Shown here piece after piece: positions 42,485 to 50,686 of a DNA stretch of 55,892 nucleotides. This stretch comes from Lachnospiraceae bacterium (GTDB lineage Bacteria; Bacillota; Clostridia; Lachnospirales; Lachnospiraceae): contig JAQYIU010000107.1 in NCBI GenBank assembly GCA_028721415.1, positions 1-55,892 on the forward strand, read 5' to 3'. The notes beneath the pieces were generated by a model. It was not told where the DNA came from and did not search any database. It saw only the letters and a list, made by a program, of their open reading frames with translations. Every line of letters begins with the position of its first letter. Within the stretch, counting starts at the first letter, position 1. The position numbers and the translations under genes are program-made.

Positions 42485-44101
42485 CTATTCAAAAATAACA
42501 GTCTGATGACTTTTACTTAAATCAATATAATTTGATTGTGTTTGTATTGTTTGTTCCTGAGAGAGACATTCGAATTTGACGCTCTTTCCGGTCTGCTGTG
42601 CAACGATTTCTGATAAAAGCTCCAGATTATGCTGGTGGTCTCTTTCAAAATAACTTTTACCGATATCATTGCTCTTGAAAATCAATTTGATTACAGAACT
42701 GTCCTCGGAAACGGCAATGCGGGCCGATTGTAAAAATTTCTGCATGGGCATACCGGTCTGACTGATGATCGTATTCCAGTTGGCGGCAATTTTTTTCAAG
42801 TCCTCCGTTTCTGCCGGTGAAAAACGTTCTTCCAGAGTCCGCAGTGTTTCTTCTGGGGAAGATGGCGACGAAGGATTTGCCGTCGATGGAGTAGCAGGAT
42901 GTGCATCCGAACTGCCGGTGACAGGCGTTGCCGTGGCGACCGGAATCCCCTGAGCCATCTGTTGCTCCAACTGACGCAGGCGTTCTAAAAGACTCCCGGT
43001 ATCTGTCTCCATCTGTGGAGTGCAAAGTTTGATAAACCCGACCTCCAGAAGAACCCGTTTCTGAGTGGCGTTTCGAATCTGGTTGGAAAGATCCGATAAA
43101 ATCCGAATAAATCGAAGAAGAGTATTGCTGTCGATCATGGCAGATTCTTCTTTCAGGACGGCAATTGCCTCAGAAGACAGATCCAGGCTGTCCTCCATAC
43201 CCTGCTGATCCTTTAATATGAGGAGATTGCGCAGATACCACAGAAAATCAGCAAGAAACTGAGATAATTCCCTGCCTTCAATGATGATCTGGTCAATCAC
43301 ATCAAGGACCGCACCGGTATCCTGATGAAGAATATGTCGGAGAAGATTACTGAAAACAGAAGTATCTACTGTTCCAAGCACTTCCAGTACGTTCTCATAA
43401 GTCAGAGTCTGATTCAAATAAAAAGCAATGCATTGATCCAGAAGACTTAAAGCATCACGCATGGAGCCGTCAGCTGCCCGCGCAATGTAGCGAAGCGCTT
43501 TTTCTTCCGCTGAAATCCCCTCTTTAGCCATAAGATCTGCCAGATGATTGGTGATGGTATCAAGAGAGATCCGTTTGAAATCATATTTCTGGCACCTGGA
43601 GAGAATCGTGACGGGAATCTTGTGTTTTTCTGTCGTTGCGAGAATGAAAATAACGTAAGATGGCGGCTCCTCCAGAGTCTTTAAAAGTGCATTGAAGGCT
43701 CCTTGAGAGAGCATGTGAACCTCATCAATAATATATACTTTATACCTGCCCTCAATGGGTGCGTACTGAACCTGCTCCCGGATCTCACGAATATGATCCA
43801 CACCATTGTTGGAAGCAGCATCAATCTCTATAACATCCATGGAACGCTGCTCGTTGATAGAACAGCAGGATGGACATTCATTACAGGGATTGCCGTCAAC
43901 CGGATTCTGACAATTCACCGTCTTGGCAAAAAGCTTGGCGATGGAAGTCTTACCGGTACCTCTTGTGCCGCAAAACAGGTAGGCGTGCCCGATTCGATTG
44001 TAAATAATCTGATTACGTAATGTCTGGACGATGACATCCTGACCCTTTACTTCATCAAAATCATTGGGACGCCATTTCCGGTATAAAGCCATGTACGACA
44101 T
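42485..44101 (-). CDS. dnaX: DNA polymerase III subunit gamma/tau
   Basis: 538 residues from the ATG at 44101 (AGGAG 10 bases upstream; a GTG at 44110 sits too close to that site). Clamp-loader ATPase. Seen: YRKWRPNDFDEVKGQD, Walker A GTRGTGKTS, four-cysteine zinc module (NCQNPVDGNPCNECPSC), Walker B YIIDEVHML, sensor LATTEKHKIPVTILSRC, then a Pro/Ser/Ala linker (near 395-420) and a tau C-terminal domain. I see no strong slippery A run that would make a gamma product. 58 bases separate it from ybaB. Confidence 0.97.
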   Translation of the reverse strand: MSYMALYRKWRPNDFDEVKGQDVIVQTLRNQIIYNRIGHAYLFCGTRGTGKTSIAKLFAKTVNCQNPVDGNPCNECPSCCSINEQRSMDVIEIDAASNNGVDHIREIREQVQYAPIEGRYKVYIIDEVHMLSQGAFNALLKTLEEPPSYVIFILATTEKHKIPVTILSRCQKYDFKRISLDTITNHLADLMAKEGISAEEKALRYIARAADGSMRDALSLLDQCIAFYLNQTLTYENVLEVLGTVDTSVFSNLLRHILHQDTGAVLDVIDQIIIEGRELSQFLADFLWYLRNLLILKDQQGMEDSLDLSSEAIAVLKEESAMIDSNTLLRFIRILSDLSNQIRNATQKRVLLEVGFIKLCTPQMETDTGSLLERLRQLEQQMAQGIPVATATPVTGSSDAHPATPSTANPSSPSSPEETLRTLEERFSPAETEDLKKIAANWNTIISQTGMPMQKFLQSARIAVSEDSSVIKLIFKSNDIGKSYFERDHQHNLELLSEIVAQQTGKSVKFECLSQEQTIQTQSNYIDLSKSHQTVIFE

Positions 44102-44137
44102 GAAAATCACTCTCCTGGATAATATGCTGAAAACATT

Positions 44138-45118
44138 TTAGCATATTCGGGACAGCTTTTCCAGAAAAAGCTGTCTCTCCCGATTCTGTTCCGGAAGCTT
44201 TTTCAGTTTTTCCTCCATTTTCGGGGAAATCCAGCTCTTGCGATGGTTATAATATTGATTGGATATTTTCCAGAATTTCTCCGGATAAAGGAACAAAAGA
44301 TATAAAAAATGAAAATCCTGATTACTCAAAGTCCGATGGGAGGAATAACCGGAGAGTCCTGTTTCAAAATATGTATAATCATAATGATTTTTTTCCAGAG
44401 TTTTGCGCATAAAAAGATAAAAATCCATAAGATATGGCTGATAACAAATCGATTCAAAATTGACGGTGGCAACGGAATGATCCGGTAGCATCAATATATT
44501 GTGATGATGATAAGTGCCATGGCAAACCCCGCAATCCGGCTCATAATCATGAATGCAGGAAGCTTTTAAAACGTCCAGAGCATGGGATGCCTGTTGATAA
44601 AATGAGGAATAATATTCCAGATAAAGAAGCTCAAAAGGTTTTTTCTTTGTGACTTTGCTGATATATTTTCGGATGGTTCGAAGTTCCTGATTTCGCCTGG
44701 AAAACAGCTGGAAAATAGATTTGATCTCAGGATGTTCAAAAGGAATCTCCGGGATTTCAGAAGAAATCTGATGGAGTAAGGACAGATTTCGGCAGGCAAG
44801 ATAAACATCCTGAAGATTGCTGCAGTCACATTCCCGTCCATTAAAATAATGTTTTAAAATAAAGGGTGTGTGATAACGGTCATAGGTAACAAGACTTTCT
44901 TCCCGGGATAAAAGATACTGATCAATGGCGGTGAAACCGGCTTCCATAAGACGGGTCTTCCATTCATATTCCATGGCCAGTTTGCGGAGGGAATTATGAT
45001 ATTCCTTTAAGAGGACCAGTCCCTGATCAGTGTCACATTGAAACGTTCCCCGACTTCGAAAAGTGGAGATAATTTTTACGTCATACTGTTCTAATAATTC
45101 TCTGTATTTATCATTCAA
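44138..45118 (-). CDS. CotS-like spore coat protein, likely pseudokinase
   Basis: 326 residues, TTG start with GGAGGG 8 bases upstream. Seen: kinase-like fold of the CotS/YutH group with VLLKEYHNSLRKLAMEYEWK in the N-lobe and CHGTYHHHNILML...ATVNFESI in the C-lobe. In active relatives these read HGDxxxxN and IDFE; here Thr202 replaces the catalytic Asp and Asn220 the metal-binding Asp, so phosphotransfer is probably lost and the protein may be structural in the spore coat. The ribosome site is inside an inverted repeat (45125-45132 with 45176-45183). No spore-specific promoter could be identified with confidence. Confidence 0.82.
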   Translation of the reverse strand: MNDKYRELLEQYDVKIISTFRSRGTFQCDTDQGLVLLKEYHNSLRKLAMEYEWKTRLMEAGFTAIDQYLLSREESLVTYDRYHTPFILKHYFNGRECDCSNLQDVYLACRNLSLLHQISSEIPEIPFEHPEIKSIFQLFSRRNQELRTIRKYISKVTKKKPFELLYLEYYSSFYQQASHALDVLKASCIHDYEPDCGVCHGTYHHHNILMLPDHSVATVNFESICYQPYLMDFYLFMRKTLEKNHYDYTYFETGLSGYSSHRTLSNQDFHFLYLLFLYPEKFWKISNQYYNHRKSWISPKMEEKLKKLPEQNRERQLFLEKLSRIC

Positions 45119-45124
45119 AAAAAT

Positions 45125-45183
45125 CCCTCCATACGAAAAATAGACACAATGGTGGCATGGTCTATCCTATGTCCGATGGAGGG
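45125..45183 (-). promoter_or_regulatory. Leader hairpin covering the ribosome site of the CotS-like gene
   Basis: On the minus strand the leader carries CCCTCCAT (45176-45183 on plus as ATGGAGGG) that is fully complementary to ATGGAGGG containing the ribosome site (45125-45132 on plus as CCCTCCAT). An inner TAGAC/GTCTA pair strengthens it. This could hide the ribosome site; whether it regulates is inference. Confidence 0.5.
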
Positions 45184-45216
45184 AGGATATGAGTATTCTT
45201 TTTATACGTAGAAAGT

Positions 45217-46584
45217 TTAATCTTCAGGATTCTTAAGAAGTTGCCGGTGAATCTTAAGGGCAAGCTCCTTCAGATAAGAATATTCGTTCAGTTCCGGATT
45301 CTCCAGAACCATGGATAAAAGAGTGTTCAAAATCGATCCGATCATTTTCCCTTCGCGAATACCGAGAGCCTTCAGCTGATTGCCGTTCATCTTCAGATCC
45401 TTTAAAGAAAGGCAATCCTTTGCTGCCAGAATCTCATGATATACTTCTTCGGTTTCTGCGAGAATGGAGAGTTTTTCTGCCTGATAGTAATCACTCTGCG
45501 CCCGAACATCCGCTTCCATTACTTTCAGGAGATAAGGGAAAAGATTCTCGCCGACAGAATGAATCACCTTCCGGATATTTCTCCGACCGGAACCATGTGG
45601 ATTCTGGAAGCGGATATCATGATGAAGGATTAAGGTGGATACCAGCTGGGTAGTTTTATTATCAAATTTGAGTCGTTTCATAATGTCCCGGCTCATCTCA
45701 GCCCCCTGTTTGTAATGATTATAAAAATGGTCAATATCATATTGATCTGTCGTTTTGGTGGATGGCTTTCCGATATCGTGGAAAAGCATCGTCAGACGCA
45801 GTACCGGATTGGCCTCAATGTTACAGATCGCATGAAGGGTATGTTCCCCTACGGAATATCGATGATGAGGATTATTCTGAGTGGTGGTCATCATCTGATC
45901 AAATTCCGGAAGGAACACGCTGGTGAGCCCGGTCAGCCAGGCATCTCGCAACATTTCCGGATGCTCAGAAATCAATAATTTTAATAATTCCATCTGAATA
46001 CGTTCGGCACTGACATCTTTCAGGTTATCGTGATGGACCAGAATGGCATTGCGGGTTCCCTGTTCAATCTTAAAATTCAGCTGTCCGGCGAAACGAACGG
46101 CACGAAGCATACGAAGCGCATCTTCTTCAAAACGTTCATCAGCCACACCGACACAACGGATAATCTGATTCTTAAGGTCTTCCATTCCTCCAAAAAGATC
46201 AATGAGACCCTGGGTGTCATTATATGCCATGGCATTGATTGTGAAATCCCGTCGCATCAGATCTTCTTTCAGATTATCTGTAAATGTAACATCCGAAGGA
46301 CGGCGATGATCTTCATAAAGTCCGTCAATCCGGTAAGTGGTGACTTCATACCCTTCCTTACCCATCATGACAGTAACGGTGCCATGCTTGATACCGGTAT
46401 CAAGCGTTTTCGGGAAGAGAGCTTTTACCTGTTCCGGTCTGGCTGAAGTGGTGATATCCCAGTCAGAAGGTGTTTTGCCTAGGATGGAATCCCGCACACA
46501 GCCGCCGACCACATATGCCTCATAACCATGTGCAGAAAGGGTCTTTATAATCTGGGAAGCAGGTTGTGGAATTGATATTTTCAT
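45217..46584 (-). CDS. cca: CCA-adding tRNA nucleotidyltransferase with HD domain
   Basis: 455 residues from the ATG at 46584 (GAGGAGAG upstream). Adds or repairs the CCA end of tRNAs; the tRNA-Leu in this window lacks an encoded CCA. Seen: nucleotidyltransferase signature VVGGCVRDSILGKTPSDWDI, RRDFTINAMAY, the nucleotide-reading EDALRMLRAVRFAGQL, and an HD phosphohydrolase domain (MLFHDIGKP, then ILHHDIRF). Class II bacterial enzyme of normal layout. Divergent from the PrcB-like lipoprotein gene. Confidence 0.95.
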   Translation of the reverse strand: MKISIPQPASQIIKTLSAHGYEAYVVGGCVRDSILGKTPSDWDITTSARPEQVKALFPKTLDTGIKHGTVTVMMGKEGYEVTTYRIDGLYEDHRRPSDVTFTDNLKEDLMRRDFTINAMAYNDTQGLIDLFGGMEDLKNQIIRCVGVADERFEEDALRMLRAVRFAGQLNFKIEQGTRNAILVHHDNLKDVSAERIQMELLKLLISEHPEMLRDAWLTGLTSVFLPEFDQMMTTTQNNPHHRYSVGEHTLHAICNIEANPVLRLTMLFHDIGKPSTKTTDQYDIDHFYNHYKQGAEMSRDIMKRLKFDNKTTQLVSTLILHHDIRFQNPHGSGRRNIRKVIHSVGENLFPYLLKVMEADVRAQSDYYQAEKLSILAETEEVYHEILAAKDCLSLKDLKMNGNQLKALGIREGKMIGSILNTLLSMVLENPELNEYSYLKELALKIHRQLLKNPED

Positions 46585-46755
46585 AGGGCTCTCTCCTCTC
46601 AAATTTATCTCTATCGAAGTTCTCGATGAAAGCAACATTTTCTATAAAGTATATCACTTTTGTTAATTTTTTTACAGACTGGAATCAGAATTTTTGTTAA
46701 ATTTTTTTCTCACCTCGCATATAGATAAAAGACAAGAAAAAAGGAAGCAAATATC

Positions 46756-47163
46756 ATGTGTTACAGGATATTGTTTTATAGTCTGTCTGTCCTGCTGTTT
46801 CTCGCAGGCTGCGGCAAAATAATAGACATGGAAGCGGACAAAAAAGAAGTGGAATATGTAATCTGTAAGGAAAGCAATCTGCCCGCACAGCTTCAGGAGA
46901 TTTTGAAGGAAAAAAAGAAAAAAGCGGGCACCTTTACTTTTTCGAATTCCATGTATACTTATCTGGTAGTATGTTATGGCCCCAAACCATACAGTGGATA
47001 CAGTGTCCGGATTGAGGAATGCAGCCGGACAACGGAGGCTCTGTATCTTCGGACGCAGCTCATCGGCCCGTCGGCCAGTGAACCAGTGATAGAAACAGAA
47101 ACTTTCCCATTTCTTGTGGTGCGGTGCGAAAAGGTGGATGTCCTTTGCATTATTGACTCATAA
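46756..47163 (+). CDS. Small lipoprotein with PrcB C-terminal-like domain
   Basis: 135 residues. Seen: signal peptide with lipobox LAGC (Cys at 19), then a domain with YLVVCYGPKPYSGYSVRIEE and a closing ETFPFLVVRCEK, the pattern of the PrcB C-terminal domain (protease complex subunit of dentilisin in Treponema; widespread in clostridia as small lipoproteins). There is no partner protease here, so it is named only for the domain. AAGGAAG precedes the ATG. The sipL gene starts 90 bases later. Confidence 0.75.
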   Translation: MCYRILFYSLSVLLFLAGCGKIIDMEADKKEVEYVICKESNLPAQLQEILKEKKKKAGTFTFSNSMYTYLVVCYGPKPYSGYSVRIEECSRTTEALYLRTQLIGPSASEPVIETETFPFLVVRCEKVDVLCIIDS

Positions 47164-47253
47164 GCCCCCAGGAAATGCATATATTAATGATAAGGGAATT
47201 GTATGATTTTAAATGATTCGATTTTTATGCAATGAAAACTGGTGGAGGGTAAT

Positions 47254-48825
47254 ATGAAAATAGAGAAAAAGGCAATACAGTCCGGAATTTTAAAATTAGA
47301 AAAAAATGTGCAGATTACAATCGATGAGGATATGAATGTGCCGGATACCAGACCGGATGTGGAGAAAATTGTGGAAAGTCGGGGAGAAGTACATATTGAT
47401 GAGACAGAAGTCATGGTGGACCGGATTCGGATTCGGGGCACCTTCCTGGTGGAGATTTTGTACCTGAGTGCAGAAAAAGAGCAGAAAGTATCCTGCATGG
47501 AACATGAATTTGCTCTGGAAGAATTCATGAATGTGGAAGGTGCGGAATCTTCGGATACAGCAAGGGTATCTGTTGATCTGGAAGATCTGACCGTTTCCAT
47601 CATTAATTCCAGAAAATGTGGAATCCGTTCCGTTTTGTTTTTTCATATCAGTATTTCAGAAACAAAATTTGTGGAATGTACGACAGGTGTGGAGAAAAAA
47701 GATATGGTACAGTGCCTGTATGAATCCATGCTGATGACGGAGATTATCATGAATAAAAAGGATATTCAGCGAATCCGGGCGGATGTCAGTCTTCCGGCAG
47801 GCAAACCGAATATCCGGGAAATTCTGTGGAATTCCATACAACTTCGGGACGTGGATGTGAGGATGATGGAAGGGAAACTTTCCATTCGCGGGGAGCTGTT
47901 TTTGTTTCTGTTATACCGCAGTGAGGAAGAAAAAGATCCTATTCAATATTACGACTGGGAAGTTCCATTTACCAATGAACTGGAATGTTCCGATAGCCAG
48001 GAGAATCTCATTGGAAATATCGCAGTTATGTTGGGAAATCATCAGGTTGTCATAAAACCGGATTTGGACGGAGAACCCCGTGATGTGGAAATAGAGGCGG
48101 TTTTGGAACTGGATCTTCGGGCTTATCGGGAATTTCAACTGCCGGTACTCAAAGATATGTATTCCAATAGCAGAAAACTGAAAATCAAAACAAGGCCGGT
48201 TTCTTTTGAAAATCTTATTTTCCAGAACAATGCCAAGACGAAGGTCGTGCAGCGGATTCCGCAGGCGGGAGAGGTACAGAAACTGTTACAGGTTCTCAAT
48301 GTAGAAGGAAATATTCGAATCGAAGATATTAGATTTGAAGAACAGGGAATTGTGACAGAAGGGCTGATTTTTGCCAGAGTACTTTACGTGGCAGGAGATG
48401 ACGGCACGCCAATTCAGTCCAAAGAAGAGGTCATTCCATTTGAGTATCTGGTGGAAATCCAGTCTGTGGGAACTTCAGACCGATGTGAAATCCGGGGAAA
48501 TCTGGAACAGATCGGAGGTTATGTGGTTGATGGAAATGAGCTGGAGATCCGGGCCGTAGCCGGCATTTATGTCACCGGATTTTCGCCGGTGAAAATGAAG
48601 ATGATTGATGAGGTGGAAGAGACACCTTATGAAGAAGAAGAACTGGCCCGCATTCCGTCCATAACGGGTTATGTGGTTAAAAAAGGTGATACCCTCTGGA
48701 TGATTGCCAAACGATACGGAACAACCATTGATAAAATGCGCCAGTACAACGAAAATCTTTCTGAACCACTGGAAGAAGGGCAGAAACTGTTTTTACTTAA
48801 AGAAATGGAAAGCTTGATTGGTTAG
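47254..48825 (+). CDS. sipL: SpoIVA-interacting coat protein SipL (DUF3794 with LysM)
   Basis: 523 residues from the ATG at 47254 (GGAGGG 5 bases upstream; a GTG at 47242 overlaps it). In clostridia SipL binds SpoIVA and is needed to attach the spore coat; it acts in the mother cell. Seen: repeated DUF3794 modules (QITIDEDMNVPDTRPDVEKI, KLSIRGELFLFLLYRSEEEK, GLIFARVLYVAGDDGTPI) and a C-terminal LysM domain (GYVVKKGDTLWMIAKRYG). The length matches C. difficile SipL. Own terminator follows. Confidence 0.92.
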   Translation: MKIEKKAIQSGILKLEKNVQITIDEDMNVPDTRPDVEKIVESRGEVHIDETEVMVDRIRIRGTFLVEILYLSAEKEQKVSCMEHEFALEEFMNVEGAESSDTARVSVDLEDLTVSIINSRKCGIRSVLFFHISISETKFVECTTGVEKKDMVQCLYESMLMTEIIMNKKDIQRIRADVSLPAGKPNIREILWNSIQLRDVDVRMMEGKLSIRGELFLFLLYRSEEEKDPIQYYDWEVPFTNELECSDSQENLIGNIAVMLGNHQVVIKPDLDGEPRDVEIEAVLELDLRAYREFQLPVLKDMYSNSRKLKIKTRPVSFENLIFQNNAKTKVVQRIPQAGEVQKLLQVLNVEGNIRIEDIRFEEQGIVTEGLIFARVLYVAGDDGTPIQSKEEVIPFEYLVEIQSVGTSDRCEIRGNLEQIGGYVVDGNELEIRAVAGIYVTGFSPVKMKMIDEVEETPYEEEELARIPSITGYVVKKGDTLWMIAKRYGTTIDKMRQYNENLSEPLEEGQKLFLLKEMESLIG

Positions 48826-48859
48826 GTGACTACCCAGACGACAGCAAAACCACTTCTGA

Positions 48860-48907
48860 CCCTATGGCAGGGATTCATACATTGCATGGAATCGCTGCCA
48901 TATTTTT
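48860..48907 (+). terminator. Rho-independent terminator of sipL
   Basis: TATGGCAG (48863-48870) pairs with CTGCCATA (48895-48902), then after one mismatch GATTC with GAATC; TTTTT at 48903-48907. Shares the 12-base opening CCCTATGGCAGG with the hairpin at 40158. Confidence 0.85.
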
Positions 48908-48924
48908 ATGAACAGGCGTGGTAT

Positions 48925-49590
48925 CTATTGAATCGCCTGAATCACTCCATCCTGCTGATTCTTCAGATGTGTGTGCATGATCTCTTTGGCTGATTCCCCA
49001 TCTTTATGGAAAATCGCATTCATCAGTTCCTCATGTTCCTGAACAAGAATAGAATGCTGTTCAATATCCTTCACATACTCCATGCGGTAACGATAAAACT
49101 GTTCCCGCAGATTATTGATGATCGTGATCAGACGATCATTTTTTGTTGCCCGGAAAATCGCATCATGGAATTGTTCATCTTTTTCCACAATATCAAGAAT
49201 ATCGTGAGTTTGGGCAGAACAGACAAACTGTTGATGCAGGTCCTTCATTTCCAATTTTTCTTCCTCTGTAATCCGTTCACAGGCAAGAGAAGCGGCAAAT
49301 TCCTCCAGAACACAACGAATCTCGATTACATCCCGGAGATTTTTTTCAGTGATCTTAGCCACCTGAGCCCCTTTTCGCGGAATCATGGTGACCAGACCTT
49401 CCAGTTCCAGTTTACGGATTGCTTCCCGGACAGGAGTGCGGCTGACTCCCAGGCGATTGGCAAGAGTGATCTCCATCAGGCGCTCGCCGGGAGCAAATTC
49501 TCCGGTGATGATCGCATGACGCAGTGTGTTGAAAACGACATCGCGAAGCGGAAGATATTCATCAATAGTATTTTTTAACTGATCTTTCAT
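48925..49590 (-). CDS. GntR-family transcriptional regulator with FCD domain
   Basis: 221 residues. Seen: winged helix (PLRDVVFNTLRHAIITGEFAPGE, NRLGVSRTPVREAIRKLE) and an FCD effector domain with the metal-binding pattern (Asp/His: DVIEIRCVLE, DEQFHDAIFRATKN, EHEELMNAI, HTHLKNQ). FCD regulators sense small organic acids or sugars. Directly downstream of ispE with a 23-base gap holding the ribosome site GGAGGGG, so it is likely expressed from the ispE promoter, where a TTGTATACAT site could serve as its operator (inference). Confidence 0.88.
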   Translation of the reverse strand: MKDQLKNTIDEYLPLRDVVFNTLRHAIITGEFAPGERLMEITLANRLGVSRTPVREAIRKLELEGLVTMIPRKGAQVAKITEKNLRDVIEIRCVLEEFAASLACERITEEEKLEMKDLHQQFVCSAQTHDILDIVEKDEQFHDAIFRATKNDRLITIINNLREQFYRYRMEYVKDIEQHSILVQEHEELMNAIFHKDGESAKEIMHTHLKNQQDGVIQAIQ

Positions 49591-49613
49591 AGTAACCCCT
49601 CCATTCCTGCTTC

Positions 49614-50495
49614 CTATTTTTGCAGTGATTTATTAAAAGGCCGGACGATATGTGTCTGTTTCACAGATGGGTGTTCATGGCAGGCAGCGGCAGCTTTCTC
49701 TGCCAGTTCTTTGGATTTGAAAATACCGAACACGGTGGAGCCGCTTCCGCTCATTAATGCGTTGAGAGCACCTTCTCTTCTCATAATTTCTTTTATTTCT
49801 CCGATAGCCGGATAATGCAGCTGTGTTACCTGCTCCAATACATTTTCCATGCGGTCTGTCACGCCGGTAAGATCTCGATTATAAAGAGCATCTTTCATTC
49901 CGTCGATATCCGGATGCACCGGAATCTCGTCCAGGTGAAGATTTTCATAAACAAATTTGGTTGACATGGAAAAGGTCGGTTTTACGATGAGGAACCAACA
50001 GTTCGGAATCGGAGGCAACGGTGTGAGAATCTCTCCGATACCTTCGGATAAAGCAGTACCCCGCATAATACAGTAAGGGATATCTGCCCCCAGCTTGACA
50101 CCGAATTCCATCAGTTTCTGTTGGGTAATACCCAGTTCGAATAACTGATTCATGCCCACAAAAGCAGCGGCTGCATCACTACTTCCACCAGCCATACCGG
50201 CAGCAACCGGAATCCGTTTCACGATATTGACAGTCACACCTTCAGAGAGATTGTAAGCCTGACGAATCATGTCAATAGCACGATAAACGAGATTTTTTTC
50301 ATTGACAGGAAGATAAGGAAGGTTCGTAGAGAGAATAATTTTTCCGGAATCATTTTTTTCCATGGTAATGCGATCATAGAGCTTCACAGTCTGCATGATC
50401 ATTCGGACTTCGTGATATCCGTCCGCACGTTTTCCAATGACATCAAGGCCGAGATTGACCTTGGCATAAGCCTTCAGCTGTAACGGTTGTGCCAT
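49614..50495 (-). CDS. ispE: 4-diphosphocytidyl-2-C-methyl-D-erythritol kinase
   Basis: 293 residues from the ATG at 50495 (AGGAGG 8 bases upstream). Fourth step of the MEP isoprenoid pathway. Seen: GHMP kinase motifs KAYAKVNLGLDVIGKRADGYHE near the start, PVAAGMAGGSSDAAAA for ATP binding, and MSGSGSTVFGIF near the end. Normal length. Other MEP genes are not in the window. Promoter and possible GntR site are just upstream. Confidence 0.96.
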   Translation of the reverse strand: MAQPLQLKAYAKVNLGLDVIGKRADGYHEVRMIMQTVKLYDRITMEKNDSGKIILSTNLPYLPVNEKNLVYRAIDMIRQAYNLSEGVTVNIVKRIPVAAGMAGGSSDAAAAFVGMNQLFELGITQQKLMEFGVKLGADIPYCIMRGTALSEGIGEILTPLPPIPNCWFLIVKPTFSMSTKFVYENLHLDEIPVHPDIDGMKDALYNRDLTGVTDRMENVLEQVTQLHYPAIGEIKEIMRREGALNALMSGSGSTVFGIFKSKELAEKAAAACHEHPSVKQTHIVRPFNKSLQK

Positions 50496-50516
50496 AAATT
50501 GTACCTCCTGTGTATC

Positions 50517-50526
50517 TTGTATACAT
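50517..50526. promoter_or_regulatory. Candidate GntR/FCD operator
   Basis: TTGTATACAT, a near-palindrome of the type bound by FCD-class GntR regulators, lies at the predicted transcription start of the ispE-gntR unit. The same 10-mer (11 with the next A) occurs at 23300-23309 upstream of the secreted Ig/Fn3 gene. Confidence 0.45.
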
Positions 50527-50529
50527 AAA

Positions 50530-50557
50530 ATTATATCTAATTTCCTATAAAAATCAA
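50530..50557 (-). promoter_or_regulatory. Promoter of ispE and the GntR regulator gene
   Basis: On the minus strand TTGATT (50552-50557), 16-base spacer, TATAAT (50530-50535). Transcription should begin near 50523. Confidence 0.75.
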
Positions 50558-50686
50558 GGAAATAAGGAAAAGAGAATAAAATTTTCATTTTTTTTTATAC
50601 TAAAGAAATGATATCCATATAGGAAGCAAAAAGAACCCTGTTTTGCCCGGAGAGAACAGAAGCAAAAGAGGGTGAGGAGATGTTGT

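Noticed and set aside
42485-44101. Programmed frameshift in dnaX giving gamma and tau
   Set aside because: No slippery A run with a following structure was seen at the expected place near the end of the ATPase part.
46756-47163. PrcB-like lipoprotein as part of a dentilisin-type protease complex
   Set aside because: No PrcA or PrtP-type genes are adjacent; the domain is widespread in small clostridial lipoproteins.
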